Origin: Streptomyces chartreusis NRRL 3882
Lineage (GTDB): Bacteria; Actinomycetota; Actinomycetes; Streptomycetales; Streptomycetaceae
DNA: 64,000 nt
Reading direction: 5' to 3'
Assembly: GCF_900236475.1 (NCBI RefSeq)
Contig: NZ_LT963352.1
Coordinates: 3,844,001-3,908,000 of the forward strand
Numbering within the stretch: the first letter of the stretch is position 1; every line of letters starts with the position of its first letter. Positions 24,519 through 32,168 of the stretch are shown piece after piece. A program made the position numbers and the translations under genes. Below the pieces are notes generated by a model. The model was not told where the DNA came from, did not search any database, and was given only the letters and a program-made list of their open reading frames with translations.

Positions 24519-25595
24519 TCACCCTCGGGTCCCGGCGAGCCGGGCCGCGTGCGTCGGCGCGTCCGGGACGTCCGCCGGGCGGCCCACGGCGAACTCCTTG
24601 CGCAGCACCGGTACGACCTCCTCGCCCAGCAGGTCGATCTGCTCCAGCACGGTCTTCAGCGGCAGCCCGGCGTGGTCGACCAGGAACAGCTGGCGCTGGT
24701 AGTCGCCGGCGTACTCCCGGAAGGCCAGCGTCTTCTCGACGACCTGCTGCGGGGAGCCGACGGTCAGCGGCGTCTGCGCCATGAAGTCCTCCAGCGACGG
24801 CCCGTGCCCGTACACCGGTGCGACGTCGAAGTACGGCCGGAACTCGCGCACGGCGTCCTGCGAGTTCCGCCGCATGAACACGTGCCCGCCCAGCCCGACG
24901 ATCGCCTGCTCGGGCGTGCCGTGCCCGTGGTGCGCGTACCGGGTCCGGTACAGCTCGACCATGCGCCTGGTGTGCTCGGCCGGCCAGAAGATGTTGTTGT
25001 GGAAGAAGCCGTCGCCGTAGTACGCGGCCTGCTCGGCGATCTCCGGCGAGCGGATCGACCCGTGCCAGACGAACGGCGGTACGCCGTCCAGCGGGCGGGG
25101 CGTGGCGGTGAAGCCCTGCAACGGCGTACGGAACTTCCCCTCCCAGTCGACGGCCTCCTCGCGCCACAGCCGGTGGAGGAGGGCGTAGTTCTCGATCGCG
25201 AGCGGGATGCCCTGCCGGATGTCCTGCCCGAACCAGGGGTAGACGGGCGCGGTGTTGCCGCGGCCCAGCATCAGGTCCACCCGGCCGTCGGCCAGGTGCT
25301 GGAGCATCGCGAAGTCCTCGGCGATCTTCACCGGGTCGTTGGTGGTGATGAGGGTGGTGGCGGTGGAGAGGATCAGCCGCTCGGTGCGGGCGGCGATGTG
25401 GCCGAGCATGGTGGTCGGGGACGACGGCACGAACGGCGGGTTGTGGTGCTCACCGGTGGCGAAGACGTCGAGGCCGGCCTCCTCGGCCTTGAGCGCGATG
25501 GCGACCATCGCCTTGATGCGCTCGCGTTCGGTCGGCGTGCGGCCGGTGGTCGGGTCGGGCGTGACGTCGCCGACGCTGAAGATCCCGAACTGCAT
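24519..25595 (-). CDS. LLM-class flavin-dependent oxidoreductase
   Basis: 358 residues with the bacterial-luciferase-like TIM barrel: FGIFSVGDVTPDPTTGRTPT at the start, FATGEHHNPPFVPSS, and DLMLGRGNTAPVYPWFGQDI. It resembles the CE1758-type FMN monooxygenase group; the substrate is unknown. The ATG is preceded by GGAGGGTGAG. Upstream, GGTTG and CAACC flank a 9-base spacer (25611-25629), a possible operator for a redox-type repressor. Confidence 0.9.
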   Translation of the reverse strand: MQFGIFSVGDVTPDPTTGRTPTERERIKAMVAIALKAEEAGLDVFATGEHHNPPFVPSSPTTMLGHIAARTERLILSTATTLITTNDPVKIAEDFAMLQHLADGRVDLMLGRGNTAPVYPWFGQDIRQGIPLAIENYALLHRLWREEAVDWEGKFRTPLQGFTATPRPLDGVPPFVWHGSIRSPEIAEQAAYYGDGFFHNNIFWPAEHTRRMVELYRTRYAHHGHGTPEQAIVGLGGHVFMRRNSQDAVREFRPYFDVAPVYGHGPSLEDFMAQTPLTVGSPQQVVEKTLAFREYAGDYQRQLFLVDHAGLPLKTVLEQIDLLGEEVVPVLRKEFAVGRPADVPDAPTHAARLAGTRG

Positions 25596-25690
25596 GATCG
25601 CTCACCCTCCAGGTTGTTTACCCTTCAACCATACCTGCGGGGCGGACTGTGCCGAGCGAGTGCCACACCCCGGCGTGCGAAGCTGCCCGC

Positions 25691-26026
25691 ATGCAGATCG
25701 TGCGTTCCGCCGCCCTCTTCGTCCTCGCCGCCCTGCTGGAGATCGGCGGCGCCTGGCTGGTCTGGCAGGGCGTGCGCGAGAGCAGGGGCTGGCTGTGGGC
25801 GGCCGGCGGCGTCCTCGCGCTCGGCGCGTACGGCTTCGTCGCGACGTTCCAGCCCGACGCCCACTTCGGCCGCGTCCTCGCCGCGTACGGCGGGATCTTC
25901 GTCGCCGGTTCGATCCTGTGGGGCGTGGTCGCTGACGGCTACCGCCCGGACCGCTGGGACGTCACGGGCGCACTGGTCTGCCTCGCGGGCATGGCGGTGA
26001 TCATGTACGCCCCGCGAGGAAACTGA
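25691..26026 (+). CDS. YnfA family (UPF0060) membrane protein
   Basis: 111 residues with four hydrophobic helices, the SMR-like small transporter layout of the YnfA family. The signature pieces are LEIGGAWLVWQGVRE, AAGGVLALGAYGFVATFQPD, AAYGGIFVAGSILWG and the ending VIMYAPR. The length is the family norm. Homologues are proposed small-molecule exporters. ATG 25691 is the family start; an upstream in-frame codon at 25649 is not. Confidence 0.92.
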   Translation: MQIVRSAALFVLAALLEIGGAWLVWQGVRESRGWLWAAGGVLALGAYGFVATFQPDAHFGRVLAAYGGIFVAGSILWGVVADGYRPDRWDVTGALVCLAGMAVIMYAPRGN

Positions 26027-26036
26027 TCGGCCTCCC

Positions 26037-26052
26037 GGCCCCGGCCGGGGCC
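26037..26052. terminator. GC palindrome between convergent ynfA-like and SnoaL-like genes
   Basis: GGCCCCGGCCGGGGCC is a perfect 16-bp palindrome spanning the gap between the two convergent stops. It can fold to a short GC hairpin serving both directions. Confidence 0.5.
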
Positions 26053-26487
26053 TCAGAACGGCTCGTCGGGCAGCAGCCCCAGCTGCCCCAGGAAGTCCAT
26101 CTCGTCGAAGTACAGGCGGTAGTCGACGATCCGGCCGTCCCGCACGGTGGCGATGTCCACCCCGCGGATCCTGATCTCCTTCTGCGTCGGGGGCAGCGTC
26201 TCGCCGTTGGGCAGCTCCAGCGGCCCGGTGTTCCGACCGCTGAAGATCCCCTCGTCGATGGCCGTGTCACCGACCTCGTAGGAGTGCAGCGACCGGAACG
26301 TCGCCTCGGGGATCGCCTCCGTCATCGTCCGCCAGTACTCGACGATGCTGTCGCGCCCGCGCAGCTCGCCCTCGTCGGGGGTGAAGGCGACCGCGTCCTC
26401 GGCGTACAGCTCGCTGATGACCTTCAGATCGGCGTGCGTGGTGACCGCGTCGGTGAGCCGGTCCATGACCTCACGTGCCTCGCCCAT
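26053..26487 (-). CDS. SnoaL-like / NTF2-fold protein
   Basis: 144 residues from ATG 26487, preceded by GGAGG. The cone-shaped NTF2/SnoaL fold is suggested by LTDAVTTHADLKVISELYAE, then DEGELRGRDSIVEYWR and the late VRDGRIVDYRLYFDEMDFL motif. Members include polyketide cyclases, isomerases and non-enzymatic binders. It is a single gene with no biosynthetic neighbours, so no reaction is assigned. Confidence 0.85.
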   Translation of the reverse strand: MGEAREVMDRLTDAVTTHADLKVISELYAEDAVAFTPDEGELRGRDSIVEYWRTMTEAIPEATFRSLHSYEVGDTAIDEGIFSGRNTGPLELPNGETLPPTQKEIRIRGVDIATVRDGRIVDYRLYFDEMDFLGQLGLLPDEPF

Positions 26488-26613
26488 GATCCACCTCCGG
26501 TGGTGCCAGGGGATCACCCGCCCTCATTCTCCCACCGCCGGGCCCGCCTATCCTGGCCGGAAGCCCTGGGCCGACGCCGGCCCGACCCCGCACACCACGT
26601 CCGAGGAGCTCCC

Positions 26614-27390
26614 ATGGCCACCGCCGCCCCGTCCGCAGCCTCCCGCATCGCCGTCGTCACCGGTGCGAGCAGCGGAATCGGCGCCGCCACGGCCCGGCAG
26701 CTCGCCGCCGCGGGCTACCGCGTCGTCCTCACCGCCCGCCGCAAGGACCGCATCGAGGCGCTGGCGGAGGAGATCACCAAGGCGGGTCACCAGGCCACGG
26801 CGTACGCCCTCGACGTCACCGACCGCGCGGCGGTCGACGAGTTCGCCACGGCCTTCAAGACGATCGGCGTGCTGGTCAACAACGCGGGCGGCGCGCTCGG
26901 CGCCGACCCGGTCGCGACCGGTGACCCGGCCGACTGGCGCCAGATGTACGAGACGAACGTCATCGGCACGCTCAACCTCACCCAGGCCCTGCTGCCCAAG
27001 CTGATCGCGAGCGGCGACGGGACGGTCGTGGTCGTCTCCTCCACCGCGGGCCACGGCACCTACGAAGGCGGCGCGGGCTACGTCGCCGCCAAGCACGGCG
27101 CGCACGTCCTCGCCGAGACGCTGCGCCTGGAGATCGTCGGCCGGCCGGTCCGCGTCATCGAGATCGCCCCCGGCATGGTCAAGACGGACGAGTTCGCCCT
27201 GACCCGCTTCTCCGGCGACAAGGAGAAGGCGGAAAAGGTCTACGAAGGTGTCGCCGAGCCCCTCACGGCCGACGACGTGGCCGACACCATCACCTGGGCG
27301 GTCACCCGCCCCAGCCACGTCAACGTCGACCTCGTCGTCCTCCGCCCCCGCGCCCAGGCCTCCAACACGAAGGTCCACCGGGAACTGTGA
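26614..27390 (+). CDS. Short-chain dehydrogenase/reductase (YdfG-like)
   Basis: 258 residues of classical SDR type. The NAD(P) motif is TGASSGIG near residue 19, followed by LTARRKDR, whose basic residues suggest NADP. The NNAGG motif, the catalytic Ser in VVVSSTAGHGTYEGG and the Y-x3-K pair in GYVAAKHGAH are all present. IEIAPGMVKTDEF resembles the YdfG (3-hydroxy acid dehydrogenase) group. The stop overlaps the start of a small membrane-protein gene by one base, so the two form an operon. Confidence 0.92.
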   Translation: MATAAPSAASRIAVVTGASSGIGAATARQLAAAGYRVVLTARRKDRIEALAEEITKAGHQATAYALDVTDRAAVDEFATAFKTIGVLVNNAGGALGADPVATGDPADWRQMYETNVIGTLNLTQALLPKLIASGDGTVVVVSSTAGHGTYEGGAGYVAAKHGAHVLAETLRLEIVGRPVRVIEIAPGMVKTDEFALTRFSGDKEKAEKVYEGVAEPLTADDVADTITWAVTRPSHVNVDLVVLRPRAQASNTKVHREL

Positions 27391-27542
27391 TGCCCGACGC
27401 CGACCGGGAACGGGAAGCGCGGCGCCTCGCCCAGGAGACGAAGAACGAACGCCACATGTGGTGGTGGCTCGCCTACTTCCTCTTCGGCATCCACATCGTG
27501 GCGTTCGTCATGATCTACGCGGTGATGCACGCGCCGAAGTAG
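27390..27542 (+). CDS. Small DUF6126-type membrane protein
   Basis: A 50-residue protein whose ATG overlaps the SDR stop (TGATG), implying translational re-initiation. A charged N-terminus (PDADREREARRLAQETKNER) precedes one membrane helix (WWWLAYFLFGIHIVAFVMIY) and a short tail ending HAPK. I recognise the layout from DUF6126 proteins of Streptomyces. The function is unknown. It ends 6 bases before the RtcB stop on the other strand. Confidence 0.75.
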   Translation: MPDADREREARRLAQETKNERHMWWWLAYFLFGIHIVAFVMIYAVMHAPK

Positions 27543-27548
27543 GAGCGG

Positions 27549-28742
27549 TCAACCCTTCACACAGACGACCTGCTTCAGCTTCGCCACGACCTCCACCAGG
27601 TCCCGCTGCTGGTCGATGACCTGCTCGATCGGCTTGTAGGCGCCCGGGATCTCGTCCACGACGCCGGAGTCCTTGCGGCACTCCACGCCCCGCGTCTGCT
27701 CCTCCAGGTCCTTCGTCGAGTACCGGCGCTTGGCCGCGTTGCGGCTCATGCGCCGGCCCGCGCCGTGCGACGCGGAGTTGAAGGACTTGTCGTTCCCGAG
27801 GCCCTTCACGATGTACGAACCCGTGCCCATGGAACCGGGGATGATCCCGTACTCGCCCGAGCCGGCCCGGATCGCGCCCTTGCGGGTCACGAGCAGGTCC
27901 ATCCCGTCGTAGCGTTCCTCGGCCACATAGTTGTGGTGCGCGCTGATCTCCGGCTCGAAGACCGGCTTGGCCTTCTTGAACTCCTTGCGGATCACGTCCT
28001 TCAGGAGCGCCATCATGATCGAGCGGTTGTACTTCGCGTACTCCTGCGCCCAGTACAGATCGTGTCGGTACGCCGCCATCTGCGGGGTGTCCGCGACGAA
28101 GACGGCGAGGTCGCGGTCGACCAGGCCCTGGTTGTGCGGGAGCTTCTGGGCCACGCCGATGTGGTGCTCGGCCAGTTCCTTGCCGATGTTGCGGGAACCG
28201 GAGTGCAACATCAGCCAGACAGAACCAGTCGTATCTGTGCAGACCTCGACAAAATGGTTTCCTCCGCCGAGCGTTCCTATCTGCTTTCCGGCACGTTCCT
28301 GACGGAACTTGACCGCCTCCGCCACCCCGTCGAACCGCCCCCAGAAGTCCTCCCACCCGGCCGTACCGAAGCCGTGCAGCCGCCCCGGGTCGACGGGATC
28401 GTCGTGCATCCCCCGCCCCACCGGGATCACCTGCTCGATCCGCGACCGCAGCCGCGACAGGTCCCCGGGCAGGTCGTTCGCCGTCAGGGAGGTCTTCACC
28501 GCGGACATTCCGCAGCCGATGTCGACGCCCACCGCCGCCGGGCACACCGCACCCTTCATGGCGATGACCGAGCCCACCGTCGCACCCTTGCCGTAGTGCA
28601 CGTCCGGCATGACGGCCAGGCCCTTGATCCAAGGCAGCGTGGCGACGTTCCGGAGCTGCTGGAGTGCGGAGCCCTCGACCGCGGCCGGGTCGGTCCACAT
28701 CCGGATCGGCACTTTCGCACCAGGTATCTCTACATACGACAT
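27549..28742 (-). CDS. rtcB: RtcB family RNA ligase
   Basis: 397 residues of the RtcB fold. Metal- and GTP-site motifs are DVHYGKGATVGSVIA, AVGVDIGCGMSAV (metal Cys), GTLGGGNHFVEV, LHSGSRNIG and the guanylylated histidine in SASHGAGRRMSRN. These RtcB paralogues join RNA 2',3'-cyclic phosphate or 3'-phosphate ends to 5'-OH ends. The short actinobacterial form (about 400 residues) is expected. ATG 28742 has GAGGA about 4 bases upstream. No archease gene is adjacent, so it may act in RNA repair alone. Confidence 0.92.
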   Translation of the reverse strand: MSYVEIPGAKVPIRMWTDPAAVEGSALQQLRNVATLPWIKGLAVMPDVHYGKGATVGSVIAMKGAVCPAAVGVDIGCGMSAVKTSLTANDLPGDLSRLRSRIEQVIPVGRGMHDDPVDPGRLHGFGTAGWEDFWGRFDGVAEAVKFRQERAGKQIGTLGGGNHFVEVCTDTTGSVWLMLHSGSRNIGKELAEHHIGVAQKLPHNQGLVDRDLAVFVADTPQMAAYRHDLYWAQEYAKYNRSIMMALLKDVIRKEFKKAKPVFEPEISAHHNYVAEERYDGMDLLVTRKGAIRAGSGEYGIIPGSMGTGSYIVKGLGNDKSFNSASHGAGRRMSRNAAKRRYSTKDLEEQTRGVECRKDSGVVDEIPGAYKPIEQVIDQQRDLVEVVAKLKQVVCVKG

Positions 28743-28913
28743 AGCGTCCTCAATCCCCCGTGAACGAGTAAAGGTCTTCAACAGCAAATACCGGAGCCAA
28801 GGTCGACGAAAGGGAAACCGGACCGGCGTCCACGGCAGTGCGTGCGATACACATTGTGTTCATCGGCCGCCCCGCGGCGGCAAGCCAATATCCGCGTCGA
28901 GAGGAGCCACCAC

Positions 28914-29732
28914 GTGCAACGGAAGGCGTACGCACCAGGTATCGCCGCGCTCCTCGCGGCCCTGCTGGCCGGCTGCACCGGCGGCTCCGGCGACGGCGGC
29001 CCGACGGACGACTCCAACCCGGGCGACACGGGCACTGCTTCGGCCGCCGCCGAGCCGGGCCGGTACCGCACGCTGCCCGAGCCCTGCGGCGCGGTGAGCG
29101 ACGGTTCCCTCGACGAACTCCTGCCGGGCATCCGGCAGATCACCGACGAGGACCAGCGCGAGAAGGCGTACGAGGGCCAGGCGACGGTCACGTACGACAC
29201 CGACCGCAAGGTCGGCTGCCAGTGGAAGGTCGACGCGCAGCAGGCCACCGACCATCTGCTCGTCGACTTCGAACGGGTCGTCTCCTACGACAACGCGGTC
29301 AGCGACGACAGCCAGGCCGAGCAGCTCTTCGCGGAGAAGGAGGCGGCGGCCCACCTGCCGGAGCCGACCGCCACCGAGTCGGTGACCCCGGGCAGCACCC
29401 CGGCCGGCGGTGCCGCCACCACTGCGAGCGGCACCCCCTCCCCGTCCGGCACCTCGTCACCCTCGGCGTCCGCCTCCGCCACCCCGACCGAGCTCCAGCC
29501 CCGCGTCCTGGAGGACGTCGGCGACGAGGCCTTCCTCGACGACGAGCTGAACAGCTCCGGTTCGACCGCCAAGCAGCGGACGGTGACTGTGGCATTCCGC
29601 ACGTCCAACGTCATCGTGACCATCGAGTACGCCGAGCAGCCGGCCACCGTCGGCGTCGTCCCGGACAGCAAGGAAATGCAGGACAGGGCCCGGAAACTGG
29701 CCTCGCAGCTGGCCGATTCGCTGAGCGACTGA
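28914..29732 (+). CDS. DUF3558-like secreted lipoprotein
   Basis: 272 residues from GTG 28914 (GAGGAG 6 bases upstream). The lipobox LLAGC is around residue 22. The mature part begins with a Gly/Asp/Ser-rich linker, then the DUF3558-type opening YRTLPEPCGAVSDGSLDELL and a later VGCQWKVD, giving the family's conserved cysteine pair. A long Thr/Ser/Pro-rich insert (about residues 150-195) interrupts the domain before the final strands. It is followed by a paralogue, so the two probably arose by duplication. The role at the cell surface is unknown. Confidence 0.8.
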   Translation: MQRKAYAPGIAALLAALLAGCTGGSGDGGPTDDSNPGDTGTASAAAEPGRYRTLPEPCGAVSDGSLDELLPGIRQITDEDQREKAYEGQATVTYDTDRKVGCQWKVDAQQATDHLLVDFERVVSYDNAVSDDSQAEQLFAEKEAAAHLPEPTATESVTPGSTPAGGAATTASGTPSPSGTSSPSASASATPTELQPRVLEDVGDEAFLDDELNSSGSTAKQRTVTVAFRTSNVIVTIEYAEQPATVGVVPDSKEMQDRARKLASQLADSLSD

Positions 29733-29865
29733 GGCCCCTTCACGCCCCCTTCACGCGCACCCGCAAAGCACCCGAAGGAAGAACACACGGCTGCCTCACC
29801 GCGTACGGTGACCACTCGGACCCGTTCCGACCGCAGGAACCACGAGCGTCATGAGTGAAGGAACC

Positions 29866-30744
29866 ATGCAGCTACGAGCACAGCGAGACCAGCGCAATCA
29901 GCGAGCGAAGCGACTCCACCGCGTCCTTGTCTGCGCGGCCGCCGTCCCCGTGGTGCTGGTCGCCGCCGGCTGCTCCTCGGACTCCGGCTCCGGCGACAGC
30001 ACGGACAAGGCCGCCAAGGCCGCCGCCTCGGCGTCCGCGAGCCCGTCGCCGACCGTGCAGGCGGCGGCGTACGGCAAGCTTCCGGAGGCCTGCAAGACGC
30101 TGTCGAAGAAGACGCTGAAGGACCTCGTCCCGGAGAGCAAGTCCGGCAAGGAGGGCAAGTCGGACGACATCTCGGCCCGCGCCAACTGCTCCTGGAACAG
30201 CCTCGACAACAACGGCGTCAAGGGCTCGCAGTTCCGCTGGCTGAACGTGTCGATGCTGCGCTTCGAGTCGGACGTCACCCGCGGCCCGGCCGACAAGCAG
30301 GCCCAGGAGTACTTCGAGAAGCAGGTCCAGGACGCCCAGGCCGTGGAGGGCGCCAAGAGCACCAAGTCGGAGCCGGTGCCGGGGACCGGCGACGAGGCGA
30401 CGGCCGTGCGCTACGAACTGAAGAAGAAGGAAGGCACCTTCAAGCAGCAGACGGTCGTGGCACGCGTCGAGAACGTCGTCGTCACCCTCGACTACAACGG
30501 CGCGGGCCTGGCCGGCGACAAGAGCCCGAGCGCCGACGACCTGATGAAGGACGCGAAGAAGGCCGCCAAGGAGGCGGTGGCGGCGGTGTCCGACGCGAAC
30601 GGCGCGGGCGGCGGCAAGGCGAGCGGCGCCCCGTCCAAGTCGCCGTCCAAGTCCCCGTCGAAGTCGGCCTCCAAGGACGCGTCCGAGGAGCCCGCGAAGG
30701 AAGCCTCGGAGTCGCCGTCCAAGAAGCCCGCGGCGAAGAGCTGA
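29866..30744 (+). CDS. DUF3558-like secreted lipoprotein (paralogue)
   Basis: 292 residues from ATG 29866, with GAAGGA just upstream; ATG 29851 is also in frame. The lipobox is VLVAAGCSS. The DUF3558-like domain opens with YGKLPEACKTLSKKTLKDL and has its second Cys in ANCSWNSLD, matching the layout of the preceding gene. The C-terminus is a Lys/Ser/Pro repeat region (SKSPSKSPSKS) of about 40 residues, probably a cell-wall-spanning or wall-binding basic tail. Function unknown. Confidence 0.8.
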   Translation: MQLRAQRDQRNQRAKRLHRVLVCAAAVPVVLVAAGCSSDSGSGDSTDKAAKAAASASASPSPTVQAAAYGKLPEACKTLSKKTLKDLVPESKSGKEGKSDDISARANCSWNSLDNNGVKGSQFRWLNVSMLRFESDVTRGPADKQAQEYFEKQVQDAQAVEGAKSTKSEPVPGTGDEATAVRYELKKKEGTFKQQTVVARVENVVVTLDYNGAGLAGDKSPSADDLMKDAKKAAKEAVAAVSDANGAGGGKASGAPSKSPSKSPSKSASKDASEEPAKEASESPSKKPAAKS

Positions 30745-30794
30745 ACATCCCCGACCGGAACCGGCCACCCGTCCTCCGCACACATGTGCCACCC

Positions 30795-30808
30795 TGTTGC
30801 GCGCAACA
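30795..30808. promoter_or_regulatory. Perfect 14-bp palindrome upstream of the DUF2637 gene
   Basis: TGTTGCGCGCAACA reads identically on both strands and lies 25 bases before the GTG at 30833. It has the size and symmetry of a GntR- or TetR-type operator. The cognate protein is unknown. Confidence 0.5.
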
Positions 30809-30832
30809 ACACGCAAGGGGAGGGGAGTACGG

Positions 30833-32125
30833 GTGGCCGCGCCACTGCAGCTGACTCGGATGCACCGCGTTCTCATCGGTGTGGTCGTGGCCGGCGCCGT
30901 GATCATCGCCGGAATCGGCTTCGCCGGTTCGTACGCGGCCGTCCGCGAGTTGGCCCTGAAAAAGGGCTTCGGGAACTTCTCCTACGTCTTCCCGATCGGC
31001 ATCGACGCGGGCATCTGCGTCCTGCTGGCCCTGGACCTGCTCCTCACCTGGATCAGGATCCCCTTCCCGCTGCTGCGCCAGACGGCCTGGCTCCTGACAG
31101 CGGCGACGATCGCCTTCAACGGCGCCGCGGCGTGGCCGGATCCGCTCGGTGTCGGCATGCACGCGGTGATCCCGATCCTGTTCGTGGTCGCGGTCGAGGC
31201 GGCCCGGCACGCGATCGGCCGGATCGCCGACATCACGGCGGACAAGCACATGGAGGGCGTCCGCCTCACCCGCTGGCTGCTCTCCCCCGTCCCGACGTTC
31301 CTCCTCTGGCGCCGCATGAAGCTCTGGGAGCTCCGCTCCTACGACCAGGTCATCAAGCTGGAGCAGGAACGTCTCGTCTACCAGGCCCGGCTGCGTTCCC
31401 GCTTCGGACGGGCGTGGCGCAGGAAGGCCCCGGTGGAGTCCCTGATGCCGCTGCGGCTGGCCAGGTACGGGGTGCCGCTGGCAGAGACAGCTCCGGCGGG
31501 CCTGGCAGCGGCAGGCATAGAACCGGCCCTGATCCCCCCGCCGCCACAGCCGGAGCTGGACGCGCCGGCCAGCCCAGCTGCGGGCAATCGTGCCGCTGGG
31601 GCGGCGCCCGTCCCACAGAGAGCGGCACCTCCCGGCGAGCAGCGCCTGGAACTCGACAGCAACCCCCACGCAGAGCACCCCGCATACGAACCCGGACCAG
31701 ACCAGAGCCCTTGGTTCAACGCGCAGCGCGAGGTCGAGTACCAGGGCGGCTACGACCCGGCCTACGACCCCGAGCAGTACGCCCAGTGGATCGCGGAACA
31801 GCAAGAGGCCGAGCAGTACCAGACCCAGTACGAGCAGGAACCCACCCCGGAGGACACCGGCAGCTTCCCCATCCCGGTGGGCCCGAACCGCACCCGGGAG
31901 CTGGGCGACGGCGGCGGCACGCCCCCCGCGCCCGAGCCGGACGAGGAGTCCTACTACCAGGTCTTCAAGCAGTCGATCAACGGCAGCTACCCGACCCCGA
32001 ACCAGCTCATCGACAACCTGGAAGCGGAATACGGCATCCGCATCGACACCACGGAAGCCAAGCGCATGGTCGACCGCTTCAGCAGCCGTCACTACAAGGA
32101 ACTGGAAGAAGAGCACATCGCATGA
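30833..32125 (+). CDS. DUF2637 (SpdB-like) membrane protein with C-terminal winged-helix-like region
   Basis: 430 residues from GTG 30833 with GGGGAGGGGAG upstream. Four membrane helices occupy residues about 8-130, including FPIGIDAGICVLLALDLLLT and the AVIPILFVVAVEAARHAIGR segment, the DUF2637 pattern shared with plasmid spread (Spd) proteins. A basic cytoplasmic stretch, then a Pro/Glu/Tyr-rich disordered region, leads to a compact C-terminal domain (SYYQVFKQSINGSYPTPNQL) of about 55 residues that looks like a DNA-binding winged helix. Chromosomal copies in Streptomyces are of unknown function; plasmid relatives aid intramycelial DNA spread. A palindrome sits in its promoter region. Confidence 0.82.
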   Translation: MAAPLQLTRMHRVLIGVVVAGAVIIAGIGFAGSYAAVRELALKKGFGNFSYVFPIGIDAGICVLLALDLLLTWIRIPFPLLRQTAWLLTAATIAFNGAAAWPDPLGVGMHAVIPILFVVAVEAARHAIGRIADITADKHMEGVRLTRWLLSPVPTFLLWRRMKLWELRSYDQVIKLEQERLVYQARLRSRFGRAWRRKAPVESLMPLRLARYGVPLAETAPAGLAAAGIEPALIPPPPQPELDAPASPAAGNRAAGAAPVPQRAAPPGEQRLELDSNPHAEHPAYEPGPDQSPWFNAQREVEYQGGYDPAYDPEQYAQWIAEQQEAEQYQTQYEQEPTPEDTGSFPIPVGPNRTRELGDGGGTPPAPEPDEESYYQVFKQSINGSYPTPNQLIDNLEAEYGIRIDTTEAKRMVDRFSSRHYKELEEEHIA

Positions 32126-32157
32126 AGAAGGGGCCCTGCGAACAGGGCCCCTTCTTC
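32124..32157. terminator. Bidirectional terminator, 15-bp stem, CGAA loop
   Basis: Bases 32124-32138 pair perfectly with 32143-32157 around CGAA. The stem starts inside the stop codon of the DUF2637 gene and ends 12 bases before the lysS stop on the other strand. Confidence 0.85.
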
Positions 32158-32168
32158 AACACCGGCGG

